DNA of 64,000 nucleotides from JBBIPA01 sp963820495 (GTDB lineage: Bacteria > Chloroflexota > Dehalococcoidia > GIF9 > UBA5629), in the NCBI GenBank assembly GCA_963820495.1, contig CAWGAF010000002.1, positions 1,240,001 to 1,304,000 of the forward strand, written 5' to 3'. The position numbers and the translations under genes were made by a program. Positions 9,312 to 18,785 of this stretch are shown here, piece by piece; within the stretch, counting starts at the first letter, position 1, and each line of letters opens with the position of its first letter. The notes under the pieces were generated by a model. It did not search any database and was not told where the DNA came from. It saw nothing but the letters and a program-made list of their open reading frames with translations.

Positions 9312-9506
9312 ATGCCGGGACTAAGAAGTGCAGTGATTATCCTAGGAATAATTGTAGGCTTTTGTTTGCTTTCATTACTCGGCGGTTACTTTGGTAAAAA
9401 GCTTGAGGTTTTCCGAGTAGTCATTGGCGCAGCCGTTGTAGCTATAGTTGTCATCATAATATTTGCTATTTATAGTGCCTGGTACTTACTCACACAACAA
9501 GCTTAA
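9312..9506 (+). CDS. Small two-helix membrane protein (tandem copy 2)
   Basis: 64 residues, two hydrophobic helices (about 8-27 and 36-58), loop FGKKLEVFR and C-terminus YSAWYLLTQQA. Strong Shine-Dalgarno AAGGAGGT before ATG 9312. A diverged tandem duplicate of the preceding gene, 95 bases downstream, so the pair arose locally and both copies keep good translation signals. Function unknown; such proteins often modify a membrane complex, but nothing here shows that. Confidence 0.7.
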   Translation: MPGLRSAVIILGIIVGFCLLSLLGGYFGKKLEVFRVVIGAAVVAIVVIIIFAIYSAWYLLTQQA

Positions 9507-9678
9507 TAAAAAATAAAGTCATATGGTTTTGCAATTATAGTTAAGTCCACAAAATACTATTTAGTATAGAGATAAATCTCCTTTCTTGCCCTACAGATTA
9601 TATTATTCCACCCGAAAAAATGTATCAATCCCCTTTGGTTATAAAATAAGCTGAAGACCCTTGAAGGGAGGTAAAAAA

Positions 9679-10095
9679 ATGGTTGTTAATAAAAAAATTA
9701 GCATTCAAACCAACGGTAACTGCGACATGGTCGATATAACCACCCAGATAACCAGAGAAATTAGCAGCTCCAGTATAAACAATGGTATAGCAACCATATT
9801 CGTCTCAGGTTCAACTGCGGGTATCTCAACCATAGAATATGAGGACGGCCTAGTCAGTGATTTCAAAAGCATGTGGGACCGCAACGTGCCTCAGAATATC
9901 CCCTACCAACATGATCGAAGATGGGGTGACGGTAATGGGCATTCCCATGTCAGGGCATCACTTTTGGGACCATCGCTGGTTATTCCGTTCGTTAATAAGA
10001 AAATGGCTCTTGGTACCTGGCAACAGATTATAGTAATAGATTTCGATAACCGATCCAGATCCAGGGAAATTTTTCTGCAGTTGCTAGGCGAATAA
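9679..10095 (+). CDS. YjbQ / UPF0047 family protein
   Basis: 138 residues in the secondary thiamine-phosphate synthase (YjbQ/UPF0047) family. Diagnostic segments are VSGSTAGISTIEYEDG, the conserved GDGNGHSHVRASLLGPS with its histidines (about residues 88-104), and LGTWQQIIVIDFD near the C-terminus. Some members show weak thiamine-phosphate synthase activity; the physiological role is not settled. Start is ATG 9679, preceded by AGGGAGGT; an in-frame TTG at 9661 lies upstream of that site. Confidence 0.85.
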   Translation: MVVNKKISIQTNGNCDMVDITTQITREISSSSINNGIATIFVSGSTAGISTIEYEDGLVSDFKSMWDRNVPQNIPYQHDRRWGDGNGHSHVRASLLGPSLVIPFVNKKMALGTWQQIIVIDFDNRSRSREIFLQLLGE

Positions 10096-10155
10096 GCATT
10101 GCGACTGCAATCCCATTAGAATATAATTGACCTAAACCAAGATTAAGGAGTAGCC

Positions 10156-11040
10156 ATGGCATATCAAAAGATATTGGTCCCCCTCGATGGCTCTGAACTG
10201 GCAGAGAAAGCTCTTCCCTATACCAAGACCATTGCTAAATCCAAGAACAGTGAAGTGATCCTCTTTTCCGTTAGCATCACTACCTCTGGTGGTCGGCGAG
10301 ACCGTCTTCTGAAAACTTACATGGATGTTAATGCCAAGAGCCTTAAAACAAATGGAATTAAAGTCTCCATATCTGTTGCTTATGGTGATGTGGCCGAAGA
10401 GATTATTGAATACGCCGACAAAAACAAAGTGGACCTAATTATTATCTCCACACACGGATATTCTGGAATTAAACGCTGGATGCTGGGAAGCGTAACACAA
10501 AAAGTACTTTACGGTACCTGCACTCCTATACTCTTAGTCAAATCAAAATCTCCTGAAATTTCCAATGTGAAATTTAAAAAGATATTGCTTCCAGTCGACG
10601 GCTCTCCCTTTTCTGAGGCTACCTTCCCTTATGTTGAAGAATTAATTAGAAATACAAACGCAGATGTTATTCTAGTCGAAGTCAGTGAGCCTCCGATGGT
10701 ACCATCCTATGGTAATCGTCCCATAAACCCAACTTGGGTAAAGTATCGCGATACTTTATGGGCAAAATTGCAGCAGCACGCTTCAGAATATCTGGAGGGT
10801 GTTAAATCTGATCTGATAAAAAGAGGCATAAAAATAAAATCTCAAGTTGTGAAATGTGAAGTTGGAGAAACTGCTCACAACATCATGCAATTAGCTAAAA
10901 AGGAAAAGGTTGATCTTGTTGTTATTGCCACACATGGACGTACTGGAATCAGTCGCTGGGTCTACGGCAGCGTAGCCACTAGAGTCGTAGAGGAATCCGT
11001 ACAGCCTATTCTGCTCATACGCCCTGCTGCTCCGAAATAG
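10156..11040 (+). CDS. Universal stress protein, two UspA domains
   Basis: 294 residues made of two tandem Usp folds (about 1-135 and 148-294), each starting KILVPLDGS or KILLPVDGS. Each ends with the nucleotide-binding pattern: GSVTQKVLYGTCTPILLV and GSVATRVVEESVQPILLI. STHGYSG and ATHGRTG precede these, so both halves probably bind ATP. Cytoplasmic stress-response family; the exact trigger cannot be read from sequence. Convergent with folE, with only 14 bases between the stops. Confidence 0.9.
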   Translation: MAYQKILVPLDGSELAEKALPYTKTIAKSKNSEVILFSVSITTSGGRRDRLLKTYMDVNAKSLKTNGIKVSISVAYGDVAEEIIEYADKNKVDLIIISTHGYSGIKRWMLGSVTQKVLYGTCTPILLVKSKSPEISNVKFKKILLPVDGSPFSEATFPYVEELIRNTNADVILVEVSEPPMVPSYGNRPINPTWVKYRDTLWAKLQQHASEYLEGVKSDLIKRGIKIKSQVVKCEVGETAHNIMQLAKKEKVDLVVIATHGRTGISRWVYGSVATRVVEESVQPILLIRPAAPK

Positions 11041-11054
11041 TATAATCAGAAACA

Positions 11055-11621
11055 TTATTTGCCCTGTACTAAAGATAAAAACTCAGCTCGAGTTGCAGCA
11101 CGGCTGCGGAAAAGCCCCCTTGTCGCCGAAGTAACTACAGTACTTCCTGGCTTCGAAATACCCCTCATCGTCATACAAAGGTGCACTGCCTGTACAACAA
11201 CCGCTACCCCATCGGGTTGTAACGTTTCAAGAATAGCATCGGCAATCTGAGTGGTCATTCGCTCCTGGATCTGGAGCCGCCTAGCAAATATATCCACTAC
11301 CCTAGCTAACTTACTAATACCTACTACCCTGCCATCATTATTAGGAATATAACCCACGTGAGCTGTCCCATAAAACGGTAGGAGATGGTGCTCACACATA
11401 GAATAAAAGGGAATATCCTTTAGTATTACCATTTCTCTATGACCTTCTTCAAAACCCACAGCTAATTCTGCCTTGGCATCCATATACATGCCAGCAAAAA
11501 GCTCAGCATACATCTCAGCTATACGCTTTGGGGTATCACGTAAACTTTCCCTTTGAGGGTCTTCACCTATAGCTTTAAGTATGGAAAAAGCCGCTTCTTC
11601 GATCTTATCTTTATCAATCAC
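11055..11621 (-). CDS. folE: GTP cyclohydrolase I
   Basis: Converts GTP to 7,8-dihydroneopterin triphosphate, the first step of folate or pterin synthesis. 188 residues, the normal length. Zinc-site and catalytic motifs are visible: SMCEHHLLPFYG (about residue 73) and CMTMRGI (about 149), with the GISKLARVV segment between. 45 bases downstream of thrC on the same strand. The combination with threonine genes looks positional rather than metabolic. Confidence 0.95.
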   Translation of the reverse strand: MIDKDKIEEAAFSILKAIGEDPQRESLRDTPKRIAEMYAELFAGMYMDAKAELAVGFEEGHREMVILKDIPFYSMCEHHLLPFYGTAHVGYIPNNDGRVVGISKLARVVDIFARRLQIQERMTTQIADAILETLQPDGVAVVVQAVHLCMTMRGISKPGSTVVTSATRGLFRSRAATRAEFLSLVQGK

Positions 11622-11666
11622 AGTTCATCTCCTGATAAAAATCTGGGGTAAATACATTGCAAAAGT

Positions 11667-12719
11667 CTATCTCCAACCTAAAGCTTGCTCAATCAAACGA
11701 ACATCCGCAGGTAATTCTGGAAACGGTTCAACATGTTTTACTGGTACACCTGGGTCTTTTAATCCGGTACCCGTAACAATACACACCACTTTTTTAGTCT
11801 TGAACTTCATCCCTTGTCTGACCATTTTTATCAATCCAGCCAGTGAAGCAGCCGAGGCGGGTTCGCCAAAAATGCCTTCTTTGCATGCCATAAGTTTATA
11901 AGCAGCTAGAATCTCTTCATCGGTAACACTATCAATAATTCCGCCGGACTGTTCTCTGGCAGCAACTGCCTTTTGCCAGCTTGCTGGGTTACCGATGCGA
12001 ATTGCTGTGGCAAATGTCCTAGGTTTATCTATGACCTTGCCCTTAACAATAGGTGCAGCACCTGCAGCCTGAAACCCCATCATTTTAGGAGTTCTGCTTG
12101 CCCTACCCGCTTTTTCATATTCAACATAACCCTTCCAATAAGCAGTAATATTTCCAGCGTTACCTACAGGTATGAAATGATAATCTGGAGCATCACCAAG
12201 CTCGTCTACGATTTCAAATGCTGCTGTTTTCTGCCCTTCTATACGATATGGATTTAAAGAATTAACCATAGTAACAGGATATTTCTCAATTAGGCTACGG
12301 ACTATTTGAAGAGCCTGATCAAAATTACCATTTATGGTGATAATTTTGGCACCGTATGCAATAGCTTGAGCAAATTTACCCAAGGCAATCTTCCCCTTAG
12401 GTACAATAACCACAACGCTTAGGCCAAAGCGAGCTCCGTAAGCAGCCGCAGATGCACTAGTATTACCTGTAGAAGCACAGATTATGCTTTTGCTGCCGGT
12501 TTCCACAGCCTTGGCTATCGCTACAACCATGCCGCGGTCTTTGAAAGAACCTGTAGGATTACATCCTTCCAGCTTAAAGTAAAGCTCACCACAGCCAAGC
12601 TCCTTCTCCAAGTTAATAGACCGCACTAGCGGAGTATCACCTTCACCAAGTGTTATAGTAGGGGTCGCTGGAGTAACAGTAAGAAAATTACGGTATCTAA
12701 TTAATATATTACGCGCCAT
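11667..12719 (-). CDS. thrC: Threonine synthase
   Basis: PLP enzyme converting O-phosphohomoserine to threonine. 350 residues, the short class typical of many bacteria and archaea. The PLP lysine is in NPTGSFKDRGM (about residue 58); the phosphate-binding glycine-rich stretch is HFIPVGNAGN (about 185), and ICASTGNTSASAAAYGA binds substrate. It follows hom with an 8-base gap, so homoserine production and threonine synthesis are co-transcribed; a homoserine kinase gene is not in the window. Confidence 0.94.
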   Translation of the reverse strand: MARNILIRYRNFLTVTPATPTITLGEGDTPLVRSINLEKELGCGELYFKLEGCNPTGSFKDRGMVVAIAKAVETGSKSIICASTGNTSASAAAYGARFGLSVVVIVPKGKIALGKFAQAIAYGAKIITINGNFDQALQIVRSLIEKYPVTMVNSLNPYRIEGQKTAAFEIVDELGDAPDYHFIPVGNAGNITAYWKGYVEYEKAGRASRTPKMMGFQAAGAAPIVKGKVIDKPRTFATAIRIGNPASWQKAVAAREQSGGIIDSVTDEEILAAYKLMACKEGIFGEPASAASLAGLIKMVRQGMKFKTKKVVCIVTGTGLKDPGVPVKHVEPFPELPADVRLIEQALGWR

Positions 12720-12727
12720 GGCAAAAT

Positions 12728-14026
12728 TTAAGCTTCGACTCGAACGAAATTACTAATTTCTTTAACTACAGACAAATGCTCAGTTTCTTTAAGCGCCTTC
12801 TGAACTGCCCTTTCCTTGGCATTATGAGTCATTATAACTACCTCAGCGCTTTGAGTCGAGGGGTCGCTTTCCTTTTGTATTACTGATGATATACTGATTG
12901 CATTATCCCCGAGGATTTTAGATATCTGAGCTAGAACACCCGCCTGATCAACAACATTCATCCTGACATAGTATCGCGTTTCTATGTCAGCCATATGTTT
13001 AATGGTTTTCTTATCCCCATAAGGAAGCTTAGGAACACACTCCACTCCCCTGTTTATACTTTGAGCTAAACTAATAACATCGGCCACCACAGCGCTCGAA
13101 GTCGGTGAAGGTCCAGCGCCCTGACCATAAAAAATAACCTTACCTACTAAATCTCCCTCCACCTCTATGGCATTATAAACACCGTCGACTTTTGCCAGCA
13201 AAGCATCTTCTGAAATGAAAGCAGGATGAACACGCGCTTCAATAGCATTGCCTATTCGTTTAGCAATGGCTAAAAGCTTTATAGCATAGCCCAATTCTTT
13301 GGCATAGCGAAAGTCACGAGCCTTCAGTTTTGAAATCCCCTCATAATAGATGTTTTCCAATTTAACATCAGTTCCAAAAGCAATAGTTGCCAGAATAGCC
13401 AGCTTATAAGCTGCATCAAGCGCCTCAATATCATTTGCTGGGTTAGCTTCAGCATATCCCAGTTCTTGAGCCTGCTTCAAAGCTGCCGAAAAATCTAAAT
13501 TATCTTGAGACATTCGGGTTAGAATATAGTTAGTAGTCCCATTAACAATAGCATGAATAGCCAGAATATCATTGGCAACCAGGTCATGCAAAAATGGCGC
13601 TATCAAAGGTATTCCACCACCAACACTGGCTTCATAACACAGGCCGACTTTGCTCTTTTGAGCCAGAGTCAAGAGCTCACTGCCATGCTTTGCCAAGACT
13701 TCTTTATTTGCCGTGACTACATGTTTCCCGGCTTGTAAAGCTTCCCTGATAAACTCAAAGGCAGGATGCTCACCTCCGATAAGCTCAATTACTATATCTA
13801 TATCGTCATTGCTCACTATATCCGCAAAATTACCAGTAAAAAGTCCAGGTTCGATACCCAGCGAGCCGTATTTGGTATTATCTTTTTCTAGGATTTTTTT
13901 TAAAACAAGCTGAGCTCCAGCTTCTTTCGCCAGCTTCTCTGTTTTTCCCAATAAAACCTCTGCTACACCAGTACCGATTACCCCGATCCCCATCAAACCT
14001 ATGCCAATAGTACCCGCTCTAGCCAT
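12728..14026 (-). CDS. hom: Homoserine dehydrogenase
   Basis: Reduces aspartate semialdehyde to homoserine. 432 residues: Rossmann domain with GLMGIGVIGTGVAE (about residues 8-21), the catalytic domain with NGTTNYIL (about 165) and the ELGYAEANPANDIEALDAAYK signature, and a C-terminal ACT domain (about 350-432) that suggests feedback control by threonine. Start ATG 14026 overlaps the stop of the upstream parvulin gene (TGATG). A longer frame exists upstream but lacks homology and a ribosome site. Confidence 0.95.
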   Translation of the reverse strand: MARAGTIGIGLMGIGVIGTGVAEVLLGKTEKLAKEAGAQLVLKKILEKDNTKYGSLGIEPGLFTGNFADIVSNDDIDIVIELIGGEHPAFEFIREALQAGKHVVTANKEVLAKHGSELLTLAQKSKVGLCYEASVGGGIPLIAPFLHDLVANDILAIHAIVNGTTNYILTRMSQDNLDFSAALKQAQELGYAEANPANDIEALDAAYKLAILATIAFGTDVKLENIYYEGISKLKARDFRYAKELGYAIKLLAIAKRIGNAIEARVHPAFISEDALLAKVDGVYNAIEVEGDLVGKVIFYGQGAGPSPTSSAVVADVISLAQSINRGVECVPKLPYGDKKTIKHMADIETRYYVRMNVVDQAGVLAQISKILGDNAISISSVIQKESDPSTQSAEVVIMTHNAKERAVQKALKETEHLSVVKEISNFVRVEA

Positions 14027-15312
14027 CACTTTGCCTGTGCTCCCTGCTTTTTTAGGACATAAGCTATTGCCCATTCTCTCTGCTTTTCATCCAAATACCG
14101 TTCTATTGTACTTGTATTGCTCTGCTCCTCCATCCAATCTTGAAAAGCTTTTTTCGTAAGCTCATCTCTGGTTACCTTGTCGACTTCCCTGTTATCGTCT
14201 TTCTCCAAAACCTTGACCAACCAATAACCACCTTTTGTACTAACTGTTTCATCATGAATCGGATCACTTAGAACTCCGACTGGAAGATCAAAAGCAGCTT
14301 TGATTACAACAGCATCTCCATACTCTTGCCCTTTCTGGATCCAACCCAGATCACCGCCAAAATCCTTGCTATCTGCGTGCTGAGATATTTCTTTAGCTAA
14401 CTCAGCAAAATCTGCTCCACCTTGTAATTTTGTTCGCACATCCATTGCCTCTTTTTCAGTGCCTAATAAAACGCCCCTGATGTGACTACTTTGGCTCTCA
14501 TCCCTCTCAGTTACCTCTAATAACCAGTAACCGCCGTTTTTTAGTACTGATGAATCGTACGTTGGTTTACTTACCGTTCCTGGTGTAGTGTTAAAAGCAA
14601 TATCACCAAGTAATGAATTACTAAATTTCTCCCCCGTTGGACCAATTAGTCCTTCTAGCAACCACCCTAATTCACCAGATTTTTCCTTAGTAGACTGTTC
14701 TATTGAATATTCCTTGGCCAGCTTGATGAAACTCTCACCATTATTGAGCCTGCCTATTACTTCATTAGCAACATCTTCAGATTCTACGAACATAGCTTGT
14801 ACCCACACCTGCTTAGCAGTAGTCGGCACCTTAGGTTCAATATACTCAGATATCAATCTATTACTAAGCAAATTAGCTTTATAAGCGTCTCTATGCACTC
14901 TGTCGTTAGGCAAATTCAATTTGGCAAGTTCACTATCTACCTCACTCTCTTCTACGGTTATTCCTAGTTTTGGTGCACGTTGAATCACAAGCTCATTTTG
15001 CATTATACTTCCCAGCACCATTTCTGCTGTGTAAGGCGCCTGGGCAGAATCTACCCCTTGCAAGTAGTTACCGAGCAACTCTAAATAGTAATTCATATCA
15101 ATTACTGTGTCATTTACTCTCAGTACTTTTTGCTGAAAAGGCTCAACCTGGCTAAAATAATACCCACAACCAACAAGAGCAAGGACAATCGCAACAAATA
15201 TAGCGCCTCCAATATATATATTACGCTGCATCTTTCTTTGACGTTCCCACTTAGAAAGCTGATGCTTAGTGGGTAATCGTTTAATCTCACTCTTTCTTTG
15301 CTTTTTAGCCAA
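14026..15312 (-). CDS. Membrane-anchored peptidyl-prolyl isomerase (SurA/PrsA type, two parvulin domains)
   Basis: 428 residues. A basic N-terminus is followed by one membrane helix (about residues 32-52), so the protein should be tethered outside the cytoplasmic membrane. A SurA-like N-terminal chaperone region (about 60-165) precedes two PpiC rotamase domains (about 168-265 and 278-385), each with the F..LA.E.S...S....G.LGW signature. It probably folds exported proteins. First gene of the minus-strand unit hom-thrC-folE, to which it is translationally coupled. Confidence 0.88.
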   Translation of the reverse strand: MAKKQRKSEIKRLPTKHQLSKWERQRKMQRNIYIGGAIFVAIVLALVGCGYYFSQVEPFQQKVLRVNDTVIDMNYYLELLGNYLQGVDSAQAPYTAEMVLGSIMQNELVIQRAPKLGITVEESEVDSELAKLNLPNDRVHRDAYKANLLSNRLISEYIEPKVPTTAKQVWVQAMFVESEDVANEVIGRLNNGESFIKLAKEYSIEQSTKEKSGELGWLLEGLIGPTGEKFSNSLLGDIAFNTTPGTVSKPTYDSSVLKNGGYWLLEVTERDESQSSHIRGVLLGTEKEAMDVRTKLQGGADFAELAKEISQHADSKDFGGDLGWIQKGQEYGDAVVIKAAFDLPVGVLSDPIHDETVSTKGGYWLVKVLEKDDNREVDKVTRDELTKKAFQDWMEEQSNTSTIERYLDEKQREWAIAYVLKKQGAQAK

Positions 15313-15340
15313 GTACTAATTCCTTTCAGCAAACAAGATT

Positions 15341-15370
15341 AATTGGGACAAATTTTACATTGTCCCAATT
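15341..15370. promoter_or_regulatory. Perfect 11-bp inverted repeat upstream of the tRNA-Pro promoter
   Basis: AATTGGGACAA (15341-15351) and TTGTCCCAATT (15360-15370) form a perfect dyad with an 8-base spacer, between the start of the parvulin gene and tRNA-Pro. The right arm contains TTGTCC (15360-15365), which with TACCAT at 15383-15388 (17-base spacing) would make a tRNA promoter. It could be an operator or a hairpin; there is no T-run that would make it a terminator in either direction. Confidence 0.45.
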
Positions 15371-15407
15371 ATCTACTTATGATACCATATTGTTGCAGTC
15401 AAAGCGA

Positions 15408-15484
15408 CGGGGTGTAGCGCAGCCTGGTAGCGCACCTGAATGGGGTTCAGGTGGTCGACGGTTCAAATCCGTCCACCCCGACCA
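15408..15484 (+). tRNA. tRNA-Pro(GGG)
   Basis: Acceptor arms CGGGGTG (15408-15414) and CACCCCG (15474-15480) pair fully. The anticodon stem CCTGA/TCAGG encloses the loop ATGGGGT, giving anticodon GGG. The T arm is GACGGTTCAAATCCGTC. The CCA end is encoded (15482-15484). Confidence 0.95.
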
Positions 15485-15840
15485 GACATCAACCTTGACC
15501 AAACCACCTTGTACTAACAGATTTAGATCTGTGCTAACCTGTGCACAAAATTGAAAAACATGCAGGGACACCGTTCGATTCACAATGGGTTGAGGTGTTT
15601 TCAGAGTTCCTTCAATCAAGTAGCATCTCTGAAGCACTAAGCATTAAATGTTCTGCCGCTGTGACTTACATTGATATTATGCCAAGTTCTTCCGTTTTCA
15701 CTGCTTCTTGTCAAACTAATACAAGCCCAGATTGTTTAGCTATTTAATCAAACGCCCACATTTTATCATGAGCAAATTGCGTCAAAATTGTATGGTTATC
15801 TACGGAGAAACTCTCCTGTTGAAATGCAAAAGCCTTGTTT
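15485..15840. other. Intergenic region without a recognisable feature
   Basis: About 355 bases between tRNA-Pro and the end of the minus-strand acyl-CoA synthetase gene. A short open frame runs through it, but its translation resembles nothing and lacks a ribosome site. Confidence 0.5.
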
Positions 15841-17226
15841 TCATGACCTGCAAAACTCGGCATAGTCAGCAAGTTTCGCTAAAGCAAATGCCGCTTTTTT
15901 AGCATCGGCATAAGTAGGGATTTTATGGTCAGAAAAAAACTGATATTCAGCTGGTGCCAGTTCTGGCAAGGCAAATATTGTAACAGCTAGCGGTTTTTTA
16001 ATGACTTTTGCTGCATCTACAATACTATTTATACATGGCTGACCAGGGTCACTAATTGCCAACAGTAAGTCTACATTTTCATCTTCATCCAATATTTTCA
16101 GTGTTTCTCCATAGAGATGTGGAGCAATTAGTGTGGCTACACCAACATCAGCAGGGTTTCCAACACTTGTACCTACTGGTGGCAGCAATTTCTCCAGTTT
16201 TTCCAAAGTTGTGTCTGATAACTTAGCCATTTCGAGACCTAGTTCAACACAGTTATCTGTAGTACCTACATTACTACCTCCCATTCCAGCTACAACAGCA
16301 ATCCTTCTGCCTCTGGGTAGCGGCAACCAATAAAGGAAATAAAGACAATCTACAATTTCTTCAAAACTACGAACGCTGATTATACCTGCCTGTTTAAACA
16401 TAGCTTCCCAGACATGTTTTGCCCCGGCAAGAGAACCAGTATGCGAAAGGGCAGCTTTGGCCCCAAATTCAGTAACACCACCCTTCCAGACAATCATAGG
16501 TTTTTCTTTTGAAATTTCACGAGCCAGTTGAAAAAATCGTCTCCCATTTTTCATGCCTTCCAGATAGGAAATAATAATCTTTGTCTCCTTATCCTGCCCA
16601 AAATATTCCAGGAAGTCTACAGCGCTCAAGTCACATTCGTTTCCACAACTTATTACCTTGCTAAACCTGATACCTTTCTTTGTCAAAATATGAGTCAGGT
16701 AATCAACAAAAGAACCACTATGTGAAAAAACGCCTACAGGTCCACTATCGGTGGGTATACCATGGATTAACCCTTGAGGAAATGTCAACAGCTTAGAAGT
16801 TGGGCAATAGACACCTATTGAGTTCGGTCCGATAACTCTGATGCCGCGTGAACGGGCAACTCTGGCAATCTCCTGCTCAACTTTCTTCCCTTCAGCCCCT
16901 TTTTCACCGAAGCCGGCTGTGAAAACGATAATCCCTTTCATTCCTTTTTCAGCACAATCTTGGACTACTCTTAACGTACCATCTGGCGGTGTCATGAGAA
17001 CGGCAACATCGATATCACTGGAAATATCCTTTACACTCTGATAAGCTTTTAATCCCAATAATTCTGTTTCACGAGGGTGAACTGGATATATTTTTTCAAA
17101 CCCCATCCGCACGAGACCTTCTAAAAACATGCGGCCAAAACTTCCTTCTCTGCTCGATGCCCCAATAATACTTACGGATCTTGCGTGAAAGATACTATCC
17201 AGTTCTTTTACAATATCACTTGCCAT
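15841..17226 (-). CDS. ADP-forming acyl/acetyl-CoA synthetase alpha-subunit-like protein
   Basis: 461 residues: CoA-binding Rossmann domain (about 8-135, starting SVSIIGASSREGSFG) and succinyl-CoA ligase-like domains (about 145-461). The phosphorylated histidine is expected in ALSHTGSLAG (about residue 260). Family members convert acyl-CoA, ADP and phosphate to acid and ATP, a substrate-level phosphorylation step of anaerobes. The ATP-grasp beta subunit is neither fused nor adjacent, so a partner elsewhere is needed. Ribosome site GGAGGTAAT precedes ATG 17226. Confidence 0.82.
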   Translation of the reverse strand: MASDIVKELDSIFHARSVSIIGASSREGSFGRMFLEGLVRMGFEKIYPVHPRETELLGLKAYQSVKDISSDIDVAVLMTPPDGTLRVVQDCAEKGMKGIIVFTAGFGEKGAEGKKVEQEIARVARSRGIRVIGPNSIGVYCPTSKLLTFPQGLIHGIPTDSGPVGVFSHSGSFVDYLTHILTKKGIRFSKVISCGNECDLSAVDFLEYFGQDKETKIIISYLEGMKNGRRFFQLAREISKEKPMIVWKGGVTEFGAKAALSHTGSLAGAKHVWEAMFKQAGIISVRSFEEIVDCLYFLYWLPLPRGRRIAVVAGMGGSNVGTTDNCVELGLEMAKLSDTTLEKLEKLLPPVGTSVGNPADVGVATLIAPHLYGETLKILDEDENVDLLLAISDPGQPCINSIVDAAKVIKKPLAVTIFALPELAPAEYQFFSDHKIPTYADAKKAAFALAKLADYAEFCRS

Positions 17227-17552
17227 TCATTACCTCCTAATTCAAGGATTTTGTAAAGTATTATAAAGCCAATCTATATCAACTATTATTGATCTTTCGC
17301 TTTTAGCTTACTGAAACACATTTTACTAAGAAATTTCCTCAACTTTTGAGACCTTTGAAGCAGCTAAAGATATGCTACTAGCATTTAGTCGGACACCAGT
17401 TTCACTAAACAGGCCAAGGAAATATTAAGGACTCTCCTGGTAGCGGCATCGCACTATGTAAATTTACATTTTTGGGCGAAAGAAACGTATGGCGCCCACA
17501 GAAAACTAATTCAATTAGATCATTTTAAAGTATATTACAAAAGCAAGGCAGG
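17227..17552. other. Intergenic region, no recognisable feature
   Basis: About 326 AT-rich bases between two minus-strand genes. I saw no open frame with a ribosome site, no RNA gene and no clear hairpin with a T-run. Confidence 0.45.
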
Positions 17553-18533
17553 TTATTTATAAATACTGGTTATCAGAGTCTGTGCATAATCTTCTTGCCC
17601 TGAAACGGCAATAAATATTTGGTTATCTTCGATCCTTACTAAAACTGAAATTTTACTGTTGTCTGGAGCAGCCCAGACTCCTTGATATACACTGAACTCG
17701 CTAAACTTAACTTCAGTGAATCCATGATCAACCAGAAGATTTTTAGCAACAGGGCTCACCACAAAGCCAGGCAGAGTAGATTTAACCAAAACTAACATAC
17801 CTACATCAAGAGTAGCGACACCAACACCTTTCTGGAACACTTCTACTGCTTTGGCTACATTTATTTGATGCGGAGAATAAATGCCACCAATCACCACATC
17901 AGGATTGAGTAATTTCAATATATCGTTAATTTGTTGAAAGTTTTCATTTCCGATATAGCCTTCTGCAAAGTCCAAAACTTGCTTGCTTGGTTTAGCTACG
18001 GCTAGAGCAATCATTTTTGTCCTATCTCCCTTTGGTAGCATTGCGATTGCTTCCAGCACATTTGCATTAGTGTAGTATTTAAAATCATTATTTAAAATTG
18101 CAGATTTTAGCAACTCAGCAGCTACACCGGAACCTCGTACCACATATATTTTGTTATCCCGCAGAATTTTCCAACTATCCTTTTCGGATACAACACCAGA
18201 GTATATTTCCGAAGCATCGTCAGCAGTAGCAAAAGTTAGCCCGGCTCCAAAAACTAAATCTTCATCTGATGGTAAACCCCAGATTGCCAGTGAGTCAACT
18301 TTAATATCATGGGGCATATTAATAATCTCCGCAGGTATAATTGTAGACCGCTCCTGCTTGGCATAGACATATAATTCCAAATTAGTATCAGGCACAAGAA
18401 GCGCCGAAAGTTTATCGGTAGATGCCCCTGGAAGCTGCTCAACTTCTCCAAAACAACCCACAAACAAAACAGGAAACAGAATTAACAGTACCAGAGTTGA
18501 AGCAAACAGTATTTTAGCTAATTTGATTCTCAT
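17553..18533 (-). CDS. Predicted lipoprotein of unknown function
   Basis: 326 residues. The N-terminus MRIKLAKILF is followed by a hydrophobic segment and the lipobox-like FVGC (Cys about residue 27), so the mature protein should be a lipid-anchored extracytoplasmic protein. The rest is soluble, without membrane helices, and alternates beta-like hydrophobic stretches (KISVLVRIEDNQIFIAVSG). I recognise no catalytic motif. Monocistronic on the minus strand between unrelated genes. Confidence 0.7.
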   Translation of the reverse strand: MRIKLAKILFASTLVLLILFPVLFVGCFGEVEQLPGASTDKLSALLVPDTNLELYVYAKQERSTIIPAEIINMPHDIKVDSLAIWGLPSDEDLVFGAGLTFATADDASEIYSGVVSEKDSWKILRDNKIYVVRGSGVAAELLKSAILNNDFKYYTNANVLEAIAMLPKGDRTKMIALAVAKPSKQVLDFAEGYIGNENFQQINDILKLLNPDVVIGGIYSPHQINVAKAVEVFQKGVGVATLDVGMLVLVKSTLPGFVVSPVAKNLLVDHGFTEVKFSEFSVYQGVWAAPDNSKISVLVRIEDNQIFIAVSGQEDYAQTLITSIYK

Positions 18534-18785
18534 TTATTTAATTCGGTATCTCTAACAATATACGATATCAAATCACGAAGTCTAAGCCTAGCATGGCTTA
18601 TACGCCATAATATATTTTTACATATGCGCTAAACAATATACCCAATATAGCATAAACTTACAACTCTCACTTCGCCAAATGAGGGTTATTATAACGTGTC
18701 AAAGAGAGCAAAACAAACTGCCATCCTGTAACTATCCAATTTAAGTTGTTTGAAACCCATGGCATCTCCAAAACTGAGATCGCAA

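Noticed and set aside
15377..15637. 86-codon minus-strand frame across tRNA-Pro
   Set aside because: It is the antisense translation of the tRNA (SGWTDLNRRPPEPHSGA type artefact).
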